Source: Thermoleophilia bacterium (GTDB lineage: Bacteria > Actinomycetota > Thermoleophilia > RBG-16-64-13). Taken from it: DNA of 64,000 nt. How positions within the stretch are numbered: position 1 is the first letter of the stretch; the number at the start of each line of letters is the position of its first letter. This document shows positions 19,381 to 28,473 of this stretch, in pieces. A program made the position numbers and the translations under genes. The notes below the pieces were generated by a model. That model was not told the origin of the DNA, searched no databases, and worked only from the letters and a program-made list of their open reading frames with translations. Where the stretch lies: the NCBI GenBank assembly GCA_027493445.1, contig JAOSKU010000001.1:794501-858500 (forward strand), read 5' to 3'.

Positions 19381-20052
19381 TTATGCCGCCCCTTTCTCTT
19401 CATCAGCCGTTCGCCCGTTGATGCGACCGGGACGCTCCACCGCGTTCCAACGTTTGGGACTGTGGATCTTCATGAACTTGTCGAGCTTGTCCTCGCTCTT
19501 CAGCTGGTTGTAGATGAGGACCCATGCGCAGTCCTTCTCCGAGTCCACCTCGCACTTGCCCATGTTGGTGCCGCCGCAGGGGCCGTTCAGGATGCCCTTG
19601 GCGCAGCGGGTGACCGGGCAGATAGCGCCGTACTCGTCGAGCACGCACTCGCCACAGAGCGAACACTTCTCCTCGAACACCATGTTGCGTTTCGTGTTGC
19701 CCACAAACAGGGAATCGGCCCCGGGCACCACGTGCTTCGACGTCGCCTCGCGTACCGACTGCACTCCGCCGCCGCACGACAGCACCAAGAAGGCGTCTGC
19801 CGTCGCGGCAGCCGCCTTGTTCTGCCGGAAGATGCGCTTCATGTCCAGCTCGTGGCAGGTGGAATGGGCCACGTCGGTGGCGACGATCGTCTTGCCGGCC
19901 TCCTGGAGGCGGGCCTGGATGTCGGCTACCTGCTCTTCGCCTCCCGTCTGTGTCTGGGTGGCGCACTCGCCGCAGCCGACGATGTAGATGTTCGTATCGT
20001 TCGCCAGGCTCTCGAGGATCTCCTCGAAGGGCTTCTGTTTGGTGATGTTCAA
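19381..20052 (-). CDS. metV: MetV, zinc-containing partner of methylenetetrahydrofolate reductase
   Basis: 223 residues from a TTG at 20052 (NITKQKPFEEIL), preceded at seven bases by GGAGGT; this is better than the upstream extension, which looks like non-coding sequence. The C-terminal half has cysteine-rich elements (CSLCGECVLDEYGAICPVTRC and NGPCGGT) typical of the MetV/methylene-THF reductase C-terminal domain. In acetogens MetV forms a complex with MetF and is needed for activity. The GCGECAT element near residue 25 suggests an additional redox or metal site. The gene is followed at three bases by metF. Confidence 0.9.
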   Translation of the reverse strand: MNITKQKPFEEILESLANDTNIYIVGCGECATQTQTGGEEQVADIQARLQEAGKTIVATDVAHSTCHELDMKRIFRQNKAAAATADAFLVLSCGGGVQSVREATSKHVVPGADSLFVGNTKRNMVFEEKCSLCGECVLDEYGAICPVTRCAKGILNGPCGGTNMGKCEVDSEKDCAWVLIYNQLKSEDKLDKFMKIHSPKRWNAVERPGRINGRTADEEKGAA

Positions 20053-20147
20053 CTGGTCGACCTCCGATGTTCGAGGCGGCACGCCCCGGAGCGACGCGCC
20101 GTCCTGACTCTCACTCCCGGCCTGCAGAGCGCCGGAGCGGGACCTGG

Positions 20148-21482
20148 CTACAGGCCCCGCAGGTACCGCGGAACATCCGCCGCCTCGCGTACGCCCACGG
20201 TGACTTCCCATCCGTCGAGCTCCTCTTCGAGCTCGCCACTAATCTGGGCCACGTATCCCGGGATGACGATCTTCCGGTGGTTGACCTTCTCCTCGATGCC
20301 ACTCTTCTTCACGAAGACCGCGATGGCGTCGGCCACGAACTTGCCGGCCGCCCACGAGGTCAACACCGATTGGCCCTCGGTGTCCATGACCAACAGCCAG
20401 GTGGGTACCTTGCTGGCCTCGATCTCGCCGGCCACAGTGAAGTAGGTGAGCGAGAAGTTCGTTGTGATCAGCAGCGGGCTGTCTGGGGTGGGATCGTTGA
20501 TGGGATAGATGCCCTGATCCATCTGCATGGGCCGCTGCGGGTCGGTGTAGATGTTCTGGGCCAGAACCAGCAGGGGCATGACCTGTGCCGGATCCAGGGT
20601 GTCGATCACGATCACGCCCGCGTATTTTGCCACAAAAACCCCTGCAAACACGGACTTCAGCATCGCGTCGCCGGTCATCTTGCAGGGGAAGGCGATGGTG
20701 GGAAAGCCTAGAGGCCGGAGCTTCTTCTTGATGGCCGCCCGGCGGATGTAGGTCTGATCGCGCACGGCATCCTGCAGGTTGGCCGACATGGGGTCGAGAA
20801 CGACCTCCTTGAAGTCGCCGGCCACACATCTCTCCCCCAGCTCGGCCAGCTCATCGAGCGTGGCTGCCTTGATGGCGAAGGGCACCGCAAGCTCCTTGGC
20901 CGCCGCCGACACCGCGTCGAAAGTCGCGGTCGTGGCCGCGTAGAGCAGAGGCTTCCGGTCTTTGATCGGTTCAGCTGCGGTCTTGAGGGCAGCCGGATCC
21001 TCGCTCATGATCACGATGCCCGCGCCCGACTCGTCGGAGGCAGTCTTGACCCGGGCCGCCAACTTCGCGGCGTCCGCCGACTCGATGGCGAAAAGCTTCG
21101 CCCGCAGCACCTGTCCGACCCGCTCGAACTCTTGAGCCTTCATCGTGTCCACGGCCAGCCGGAAGGCCGTGTCGTCCACGGAGTCGTCGATCAGGATGGC
21201 GATGCCCGGCGGGTGCTCGAAACGCTTCTCGTGCCGGTAGAGGACGGTCTCCTCACCCAGCACCAGGGCCATGTCGCCGGCCCCGATGGTGACTTTACGA
21301 ACCGGGGGAGCCGCGGCCTCGCCGAGCTCGGCTGCCGCCTCGGCCGAGATGTGGGGACACTGGGAAAGCTCGGCCTTGCCCGAAGCAAGCTGCATGGCGA
21401 AGGCCATGCAGGTCGGGAACCCACAGTCCTTGCAGTTGGTCTTGGGTAGGAGCTTGAAGATCTGAAGCCCGCTCAGCGCCAA
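20148..21482 (-). CDS. acsC: Corrinoid/iron-sulfur protein large (gamma) subunit
   Basis: 444 residues from a TTG at 21482 (ALSGLQIFKLLP), which has AAAGGAG about eight bases upstream. It carries the [4Fe-4S] cluster that reactivates the corrinoid, with ligands in NCKDCGFPTC and the later C of LSQCP near residue 40. The C-terminal TIM barrel and cobalamin-binding region receive the methyl group from AcsE and pass it to acetyl-CoA synthase with AcsD. Length and motifs match AcsC of acetogens. About 95 bases separate it from metV. Confidence 0.94.
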   Translation of the reverse strand: MALSGLQIFKLLPKTNCKDCGFPTCMAFAMQLASGKAELSQCPHISAEAAAELGEAAAPPVRKVTIGAGDMALVLGEETVLYRHEKRFEHPPGIAILIDDSVDDTAFRLAVDTMKAQEFERVGQVLRAKLFAIESADAAKLAARVKTASDESGAGIVIMSEDPAALKTAAEPIKDRKPLLYAATTATFDAVSAAAKELAVPFAIKAATLDELAELGERCVAGDFKEVVLDPMSANLQDAVRDQTYIRRAAIKKKLRPLGFPTIAFPCKMTGDAMLKSVFAGVFVAKYAGVIVIDTLDPAQVMPLLVLAQNIYTDPQRPMQMDQGIYPINDPTPDSPLLITTNFSLTYFTVAGEIEASKVPTWLLVMDTEGQSVLTSWAAGKFVADAIAVFVKKSGIEEKVNHRKIVIPGYVAQISGELEEELDGWEVTVGVREAADVPRYLRGL

Positions 21483-21517
21483 GGTTCCACTCCTTTCTGA
21501 CTCATCATCGAGGCGAC

Positions 21518-21562
21518 ACTCGGGAGGGGTGACGGCGTCGCGTGCCACCTCCCCTCCCGAGT
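21518..21562. promoter_or_regulatory. Hairpin between acsB and acsC
   Basis: Twelve-base perfectly complementary arms (21518-21529 and 21551-21562) with a 21-base loop lie in the 84-base gap between acsB and acsC. It has no T-tract and lies inside one operon, so a role in partial termination or mRNA processing that sets acsB relative to downstream genes is possible but unproven. Confidence 0.45.
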
Positions 21563-21566
21563 CGGG

Positions 21567-23810
21567 TTAGAACATCGGGTCCATTTCCAGCGCCGGGTGA
21601 CCGACCTCGGTGAGGTAAGCGAGAACCTCGTCCTCCTCCGTGCCGTTCTCCTCGGTCGCGATCTTGTCGTAGAGGTCGGAGTACCCTGACCGCTCCGCAT
21701 TGGCGCTGATGGCCTCGCGCAGCTCCTCCTTCAGCTTCTTGGGCATCCAGACCAGGCGGGCGATGCCGCCGTCACCGCTGATGAACTTCGACGAGCCCAT
21801 GTAGAACTTGGAGTGGCCCACGAAGCCTGGTGTTTGTGCGCCGCCCCCTACGGAACCCGCAAGCGTGGAGAACTTCATGCCGCAAGGAGTCATGCCCGTG
21901 TGGTCGCGGTCGACCGTCATGATGCCGTTGCACATGGGCAGCAGCACGCTGATGGCCTCGAAGCAGCCGCACGAGGTCATGGGATCTTCCATCATGGTGT
22001 AGGCGTTGAAGCGCTCCACGGCGTTGTGGGAGTTCTGGTACACGAACTCGTTCACGCCTACCCACTGACCCTTGGGCTGGTCGATGACCGCGCCCTTGAC
22101 GATAGGCTGGTTCGGCCCGGTGGGGTTGATCTCGAAAGCGGCCTTGCCGTCCAGCCAGTTGTAGGCGCCGCACAGTCCGGGACGCTCCGGGGTGATCACG
22201 CACACGTGGTCGGGAGCAAAGCTCTGGCACAGGGTGCAGCTGTAGAAGGTTTCGACCGACTCGTCGGTCAGCGACCCGATGCGGTCGTCGCGCTCGTGAT
22301 AGGCCGACTGGGCGCGTGCCACCAGCTCGGACACCTCGGGCTCCTTGGTGAAGACGGTGACCTGGGCCTTGTCCATGATCCCACCGAAGTCGGCGTGATA
22401 GCGGGCGTGGATGATCTTGCCCACGTGCTCGAACTTGAGGCCCGCCTCGACGGCCTTCTTGCTGATCCGCTCCCAAATGATGTCCCGCTGGCCCACGTGT
22501 AGAAAGCCTTCGGCCTCGTTCAGGAAGTGGTGCAACTGGCGCTCCAAGATGGGCTCGAAGTCCTTCTGCATCTTCCGGCCGGATACCTCGACCAGCACGC
22601 CGAATGGGATGGTACTGCCTACCTCCACCTCATCGATCTCGGGGCCGACCACGGTCACCTTGCCGTCTTCCACGTTCTCGGCGATGACGGTCAGTTCGGC
22701 GCCGGGCGCCTTGGGGCCAGCCATCTCCACGTGCAGGTCTTCCTTGCGGATGCGTTCGCCTTCGAAGGCCGGCCCGTACGCCACCGGGACCGGGACCTCG
22801 GTGATGACGATCTTGAGGCCGCGCACCTCGATCGCCTTGGCTACGATCTCGCTCGGGGGGACATTCGAGACCACGTGCTCGTAGGTGGTGACACCGGTGG
22901 GCAGGATCTCGGGGATGTCGGTCTCGGCGATGGTGGGGAAGCCGTAGTTGATGGCCCCGGCCGCCGCCGCATACTTCAGGTCGTCGACCTCGCCCAAGGC
23001 CAGGACGAAGGCGAACACCCGGTCCTTGTTGTACCTGAGCGTACCCTTGTAGTCGCCGGGCTTGACGTTTCCGAAGGCCATGGCAGCCCGGGTGGCGAAA
23101 CCGATGGAGTAGATGTGCCCATAGATCTCCGGTCCGAAGGGCACCAGGCGGGTCTCCCAACCCATCTCCACCCCGGCCTCCGCCAGCTGGTCGGCGAAGG
23201 TGGTGCCTCGGGACTCCCCGGCGATGAAGACATACAGCGACTTCTGCTGCATCTCCCGGGCCAGAGCCACGGCCGTCTCCGCGTCGGGAGCCGCACCGGT
23301 CACTGCCGCGAAGCCGGGAGCCGACCCGTCCACGAACTCCACGCCCCGGGCGCGCATGATGACGTCGTCGGCCGCTCCCAGCCAGATGCCCTGCACCGGG
23401 GCCGGTCCCACGCCCACGTATTTCAGCGCCTCGATGACCTCGGCCAACCACAGCGCGGCCATGCCCCCATCGAGGGTCTCACCCAAGTAGGGGAGCCAGA
23501 GCTTGTCGCTCGGTACCGGGGGCAGTAGCTTCTCGGCTTCGTCGAGCACCCACTGGATGTCGCCCAGGGTCTCCACCTTGTGACCGGTGATGGCGTAGAT
23601 CACGGGCAGGAAGTAGCCCGTGTTGGGGAACTCCACCTTGGTGGCGGCGTCCCTGGAGGCCAGGGCCTCCTGGTAGCGGCTCCTGGCCAGGTCGTAGTAG
23701 GCGCGCGCGCCCCGGGCCACGCCGCCCGCGATGACCTCGCGGATACCTTCGGGTTTTCTCCGTTGTATGCCGTTCTTCTGCATGTCGATCCTCTGCATGA
23801 CAGTCGCCAT
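21567..23810 (-). CDS. acsB: Acetyl-CoA synthase (CODH/ACS beta subunit)
   Basis: 747 residues, bacterial three-domain type. It condenses the corrinoid methyl group, CO from CODH and CoA into acetyl-CoA at the nickel A-cluster. The four [4Fe-4S] cysteines are visible in SCTLCQSFAPDHVC and the following GLCGAYNW. The Cys-Gly-Cys that holds the distal nickel lies in TSCGCFEAI, and the region around it is conserved. An internal ATG at codon 5 or 10 could be the start instead. It follows cooS closely, within the same operon. Confidence 0.96.
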   Translation of the reverse strand: MATVMQRIDMQKNGIQRRKPEGIREVIAGGVARGARAYYDLARSRYQEALASRDAATKVEFPNTGYFLPVIYAITGHKVETLGDIQWVLDEAEKLLPPVPSDKLWLPYLGETLDGGMAALWLAEVIEALKYVGVGPAPVQGIWLGAADDVIMRARGVEFVDGSAPGFAAVTGAAPDAETAVALAREMQQKSLYVFIAGESRGTTFADQLAEAGVEMGWETRLVPFGPEIYGHIYSIGFATRAAMAFGNVKPGDYKGTLRYNKDRVFAFVLALGEVDDLKYAAAAGAINYGFPTIAETDIPEILPTGVTTYEHVVSNVPPSEIVAKAIEVRGLKIVITEVPVPVAYGPAFEGERIRKEDLHVEMAGPKAPGAELTVIAENVEDGKVTVVGPEIDEVEVGSTIPFGVLVEVSGRKMQKDFEPILERQLHHFLNEAEGFLHVGQRDIIWERISKKAVEAGLKFEHVGKIIHARYHADFGGIMDKAQVTVFTKEPEVSELVARAQSAYHERDDRIGSLTDESVETFYSCTLCQSFAPDHVCVITPERPGLCGAYNWLDGKAAFEINPTGPNQPIVKGAVIDQPKGQWVGVNEFVYQNSHNAVERFNAYTMMEDPMTSCGCFEAISVLLPMCNGIMTVDRDHTGMTPCGMKFSTLAGSVGGGAQTPGFVGHSKFYMGSSKFISGDGGIARLVWMPKKLKEELREAISANAERSGYSDLYDKIATEENGTEEDEVLAYLTEVGHPALEMDPMF

Positions 23811-23815
23811 CTGCG

Positions 23816-25766
23816 CTACCCCCGCCTGTCGGCCATGTCGAACAACACACGCTCCCGGGCCTCGTGGATACCCAGAGCCTCACGCTTCTTCTGGATGTGG
23901 GCCATGGAAGCCTCGAAGATCCCTTGCCAGTCGGGGATGAACTCCAGCTTGCCGCCGAACTTCTCTTCCCAGCCCGAGGAGTGGATCTCGGTGACGACGC
24001 CCGAGGCGCGCACGGGCGACTCCACCCCCGCCGAAGATGACGTAGGCGCCGCTGCCCACGCAGTACGTGGCGATCTCGAGGGCTTTCTCGCAGTAGTACT
24101 CCGGCGAAATGCCAACCGCCGGGACCTGGTCGATATCGTCGCCCAGACCGCCGGTTTCGACGATCTCAGCCAGAATGGTCAGGATGCGCGAGTTATCCAC
24201 GCAGCTCCCCACGTGCAGGACGGGAGGCATGCCGGTCGTCTCGCAAACTTCGGAGAGCCCGGGGCCGGCGTTCTCGAACATCTCCGGGGTCAGGAAGCCG
24301 TGCTTGCCCGAGGCGTGGGCGGCACAGCCGGTCACCAGCACGAGCACGTCGTTCTGGATGAAGCTCTTGACCAGGTTGATGATGCCCTCGTCCTGGGTGG
24401 TCCGGGGGTTGTTGCACCCCACGATGGCCGCGGCTCCCTGGATCTTGCCGTTGACGATGTTGTCGTTCAGCGGCACGAAGCTGCCCCGGAACTTGCCGCC
24501 CAGCATGTAACGAATGTATTCGTGCGAGAAACCCGCCACCACCGGGCTCTTGTGCGAGGGGATGTGGATCTGACCCCCGTCCCGGTTGGGGAAGTTGTCG
24601 ATGGCCATCTTGACGATGTCCCTGGCGATCTCGAGCGCCCGGTCCTCGTGGAACTCCACGTGCATGGCGCCCTCGATCCTGGCCTTGGACGAGGTGGTCA
24701 CCAGGTGCGTATGGAACTGGTTGGCGACGCCCACCAGCCCTTGGAAGACACACTGGATGTCGGTGACCATGAGCTCCACGGCTCCGGTGAGCAGGGCCAG
24801 CTCCTGGTGCAGGGAGTTGCCCGCCGGTGGGACTCCGCGACGCATCCAGACCTCGTTGGCCGTACAGCAGATGCCGGCCAGGGTGATGCCTTCGGCGCCC
24901 TTGCTCTTGGCGTACTCGATCAGCTCCGGATCCTGGGCGGCGTCCACGATCATCTCCGAGAGCACCGGTTCGTGCCCGTGGATGATGATGTTGACGTTCT
25001 TCGCCTCGAGTACGCCCAGGTTGGCCTCGCTCGTCACCGGCTTCGGCGTGCCGAACAGAATGTCGGAGACGTCGGTGGCCAGCATGGAGCCGCCCCAGCC
25101 GCTGGCCAAGCACATACGCACGCATTGGTCCATGATGTGCTCGGCGTCCTGATCGCCCCCGGCGTGCGTGCGGTGCATGGAATCGACCACCTCGCGGTCG
25201 AAGCCTCGCGGCGTCACCCCCAGCTTTTCCCATAGCTCCTGACGCTTTTTGGGCGCCCGCTTGACGTAGGTCTGATGCTCGTTGTGCTTGCTCCAGTCGT
25301 TGAGCGCGGCCAGCGCCACCTCCTCGGCCAGCTGGAGGTCGTCCTTACCCTCGGTCTCGATGTCGAAGTAGCCGGCGACGGTGCGCAGCTTGATCGGGTC
25401 CTTGACGGCGTAGTCCGGGGTCTGCTTGCGGGCCACGGCCAGCAGCGTCTCCACGATGGTGCGACCATGGTCGGCATGGGCCGAGGCCCCGCCGGCGCAG
25501 GAGCGGATGTAGTTGCGGGCGGCCACGGTCGCCAGGCTGGCGCCGCACACCCCATGCTTCTCTTCCTTCTCCTTGCCGATGAAGCGGCAGGGGCCCATGA
25601 AGCAGACCTTGCAGCAGGCCCCTTCGGCGCCGATCGGGCAGGCGCTGACCTCGTCCACGCGCGAGAACATGGTGGAGATGCCCTTCTCTTCAGCGACCTT
25701 CAGCATCTCGAGGGCTGCGGGGTCGATCGACTTCGCGTACCCGTTTCCCTTCTTCTTGTCAGTCAT
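23816..25766 (-). CDS. cooS: Carbon monoxide dehydrogenase catalytic subunit (one apparent frameshift)
   Basis: Ni-Fe CODH (AcsA/CooS) that interconverts CO2 and CO and feeds CO to AcsB. The N-terminal B and D cluster cysteines lie around GACCKVCFMGPC and GVCGAS. C-cluster ligands are seen in HGHEP, AGICCTANE, TGCAAHASGK and GSCVDNS. At 24025-24029 a run of five C (G on the coding strand) appears one base too long: the reading frame runs off after VIFGG, while the true C-terminus (VESPVRASGVV, then KLEFIPDWQGIFEAS) continues in the next frame to a stop at 23816. Corrected length is 649 residues, close to family size. Confidence 0.94.
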
Positions 25767-25787
25767 GACTTTCCATGACTCCTTTCT

Positions 25788-26732
25788 CTACTCGCCCTTG
25801 AGGCTGGCGATGGCCTGGCGGATCAGGTTGGCGGACTCCGGATGCCGCAGCACGACGACGTTGGCCCCCGCCAAGAGCAGCGAGACCGCCGTCAGGGATT
25901 CCCACATGAGACCGCGCGTCTTGCGATCGCCGGTGCCGGGGAGCTCCTCTTCGGTCACCTTGGTCTCCTTGGCCTTCCAGGCCTCTTGACCAACGGTGGC
26001 CAGAATGGGCATCTGCATCTTGGCGTCGTTCTGAGCGAGAGCGGCCAGGCGGTCCCGCTCGAAGACCGTATAGGCGTACTCCAGGCCGTAACCGAGAGCC
26101 CCGGTGGTGGGATCCATGACGATCATGCCCTCGTCGACCCCCAGCTGCGAGAGAAGCACGTTCAGCTGCTTGGCCAGGTTGACATCCATGGGGCTGAACG
26201 CCACCACGCCATGCTTGTAGCCCATGGCGGCCGCGCCGATGGGACGGTAGTTGTCCTCCTCCGCGTTGCCGATGACCACGGGGGTATCGGCAAGGGTCTC
26301 GGCCACCGCCTTCATGACGTCGACGTCAGCCTCCACGTCGCCCGATCCGACGACCACCACGGGCACGTCCACGCTCTCCACGACCTGCTTGGCCGTTGCG
26401 GCGGCCTCGACCGAGGCTTTGGCCGCTCCGTTGGGATCGGTGCTCTTCAGGCGCAGGTAGATGAGCTGGGCGCCGAACTCGTCCACAGCCCTCTTCGCCC
26501 AGGCCACCGGATCGGCCCAAACGTCGGCGAGGATGACCTCGAGCTCCGGCGACCAATCATCGGGGGCGATGTCCCAGACCTCGAAGGCCAGCTTGGGGTC
26601 GTTGGGCATCTCGCCCTCGAAGGTATGGAAAGGGAAGGCCGTCTCTCCCCCAATAGCCACCCCGCCCAGATCAGTGGCGCGAATGACCCCTTTGTATGTT
26701 TCTGTGGGTGCTTGGAACGCCAAGTCCGTCAC
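25788..26732 (-). CDS. acsD: Corrinoid/iron-sulfur protein small (delta) subunit
   Basis: 314 residues with the TIM-barrel fold of AcsD, which pairs with AcsC to hold the cobamide during methyl transfer. Recognisable stretches are NAEEDNYRPIGAAAMGYKH, YSPMDVN-like AFSPMDVNLAKQLN and the C-terminal LRHPESANLIRQ. It lies between folD and cooS with short gaps. The assignment rests on overall family resemblance and its position among the other Acs genes. Confidence 0.93.
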   Translation of the reverse strand: MTDLAFQAPTETYKGVIRATDLGGVAIGGETAFPFHTFEGEMPNDPKLAFEVWDIAPDDWSPELEVILADVWADPVAWAKRAVDEFGAQLIYLRLKSTDPNGAAKASVEAAATAKQVVESVDVPVVVVGSGDVEADVDVMKAVAETLADTPVVIGNAEEDNYRPIGAAAMGYKHGVVAFSPMDVNLAKQLNVLLSQLGVDEGMIVMDPTTGALGYGLEYAYTVFERDRLAALAQNDAKMQMPILATVGQEAWKAKETKVTEEELPGTGDRKTRGLMWESLTAVSLLLAGANVVVLRHPESANLIRQAIASLKGE

Positions 26733-26774
26733 TCCTTTCTCTTGGCGGCAGTGCGCCCTCGTTTCGTCGTGTCA

Positions 26775-27740
26775 CTATGCTCCAGCCAGCAGGCGGGCCG
26801 CCCGCAGCGTGTTCTTCGCCAGCATCATGTTGGTCACCGAGCCGACGCCCCCGGGAACCGGGGTGATGGCCTTGACCTTTCCCACCAGCTCATCGAAGTT
26901 GGCGTCGCCCACCGTCTTGCCTTCGGCTTCGCTCAGGTCGGCGCCGCATTTCTTGCAGGGGTCCTTCTTGGCCCGATTGTAGGTGCCGCATTCCGGGCAG
27001 ACGATCACCCGGTTGATGCCCACGTCGATGACCACCGCCCCCTCTTTCACCTGCTCGGAGCCGATAAGATTCGGGAAACCGGCAGCCACGACGACATAGT
27101 CCGCGGCCGTCGTATGCTTCTCGAGATTGCCCTTCATCGAGGTGAAGACGTGCACCGTGGTGGTAGAGGCGTTGCGATTCAGGCACAGAAAGCTGACCGG
27201 TTTACCGACGATGTTCGAGTGACCCACCACGCAGATTTCGGCACCTTCAAAGCCGTCTTTTGGATCGATCCCTTCGCCTTTCATGTACCGTTCCATGAGC
27301 TCGATGCAGGCTGAGGGAGTGGCGGGCGGAAACGTCGGCTCGCCCAACGCCAACTTGCCCATGTTGAAGGGATGGAAGCAGTCGATGTCCTTATCGACGC
27401 TGATGGAGTTGATGACCGCCGAGTCCGAGATATGCTCGGGGAAGGGGCGCAGGGGCAGGATGCCCGAGACCTTGGCGTCGGCGTTCAACGACTCGACTAT
27501 CCTGATGACGTCGGCTTCGCTGATGTCGGCCGGGTGGGTCTCCTCCCGGTAGTTGAAACCCATCTCCGCGCAGAACTTCTCCACCGCGCCTCGGTACATC
27601 CGGGCGCCGAAGTTGTCGCCCACCAGCAGGGTGGCGATACCCGGCTCGATGCCCTTGGTCTTGAGCCCCTCGAGCTCCTTTGCCAGCTCCGCCCGAATCT
27701 CGTCGGCGATGGCCTTTCCGTCGATGATCTTCGCACCCAT
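26775..27740 (-). CDS. folD: Methylenetetrahydrofolate dehydrogenase FolD variant with zinc-ribbon insertion
   Basis: 321 residues from the ATG at 27740, with GGAGG eight bases upstream. The fold is FolD: KDIDCFHPFN, the Rossmann motif VVGHSNIVGKPVS and TPVPGGVGSVT are all present. Two departures stand out. The active-site lysine of bifunctional FolD (YxxxK) is Val53 in MYRGAVEK, and the expected Gln of the VQLPLP motif is Leu97 in ILPLRPFP; the catalytic Asp of DxD remains. A 30-residue Cys4 ribbon (C248, C251, C262, C265) is inserted between DVGINRV and GDANFD, next to the cofactor site. I infer a dehydrogenase without cyclohydrolase activity, consistent with fchA directly upstream. Confidence 0.9.
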   Translation of the reverse strand: MGAKIIDGKAIADEIRAELAKELEGLKTKGIEPGIATLLVGDNFGARMYRGAVEKFCAEMGFNYREETHPADISEADVIRIVESLNADAKVSGILPLRPFPEHISDSAVINSISVDKDIDCFHPFNMGKLALGEPTFPPATPSACIELMERYMKGEGIDPKDGFEGAEICVVGHSNIVGKPVSFLCLNRNASTTTVHVFTSMKGNLEKHTTAADYVVVAAGFPNLIGSEQVKEGAVVIDVGINRVIVCPECGTYNRAKKDPCKKCGADLSEAEGKTVGDANFDELVGKVKAITPVPGGVGSVTNMMLAKNTLRAARLLAGA

Positions 27741-27766
27741 GCAGTCTGCCTCCACTTCGGTCCCGA

Positions 27767-28402
27767 TCAACCCAGCTTCTCGTATGTCATGGCCACGACC
27801 TGTGCGCGCAGGCGTGCGGTCTCGGCCAGCACGGCCTCGACCCGGTCCCAACTCGAGCGGTTGAACTCCGCATCGCTGATCCACCCGAGGTTGATCTTCA
27901 CGTTCAGAGCGGCGCTTTGCGCGGCCGCTTCAGCCAGGAGTACGGCCACACCGGCGTCACTCACCGCGTTCACGTTGCCGATCTCGGCCGCGGTGACACT
28001 GAGCCGGGCCACCCGCAGGGAGTGCTCCCCGATGGCGAGAGGGACCCGGGCGGCCTCCCTGAGCGCGGTCTGCATCCGCGCATCGCGAACGGACTTCTGC
28101 TCCTCGGTTTCGCGGGGCAGCTTCATCGCCTCGGAGACCGCCCCGTAGACCTCGGTGTCGCGTTGCAGCAGCTCCTGCAACGACACCCTGACGGCCTCCG
28201 CTTCCCCCAGGAGGACCTCGATCCGGTCCTGCACACCGGCGTACTTCTCCTTCCCGATGGTCAGGGCGGCCACCATACTCACCAGCCCTGCGCCCAGCGC
28301 TCCGGTCAACGCCGCGACGCTCCCCCCACCGGGCTCCGGACTCGAGGTAGCCAGCTTGTCCAGAAAGGCCCGGATGCTCCCATCCACGTAGGGTACAGCC
28401 AC
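27767..28402 (-). CDS. fchA: Methenyltetrahydrofolate cyclohydrolase (FchA, formiminotransferase-cyclodeaminase family)
   Basis: 211 residues, all-helical FTCD_C domain. The family motif PEPGGGSVAALTGALGA lies near residue 22. In acetogens this protein catalyses methenyl-THF cyclohydrolysis, converting formyl-THF to methenyl-THF after Fhs, and is found next to fhs and folD as here. The neighbouring FolD has lost residues required for this activity, which supports FchA as the cyclohydrolase of this pathway. It is 26 bases upstream of folD. Confidence 0.93.
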   Translation of the reverse strand: MAVPYVDGSIRAFLDKLATSSPEPGGGSVAALTGALGAGLVSMVAALTIGKEKYAGVQDRIEVLLGEAEAVRVSLQELLQRDTEVYGAVSEAMKLPRETEEQKSVRDARMQTALREAARVPLAIGEHSLRVARLSVTAAEIGNVNAVSDAGVAVLLAEAAAQSAALNVKINLGWISDAEFNRSSWDRVEAVLAETARLRAQVVAMTYEKLG

Positions 28403-28473
28403 TCAGTTCCTCCCTTCGCTGCGCTGCTTCCCGCTTCCAAAGAAGAGCGGCCGCCCTGCTGCCGGGCGGCCGT

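Noticed and set aside
20053-20211. Longer N-terminus of metV
   Set aside because: The extension lacks family features and the TTG at 20052 has a clear GGAGGT seven bases upstream.
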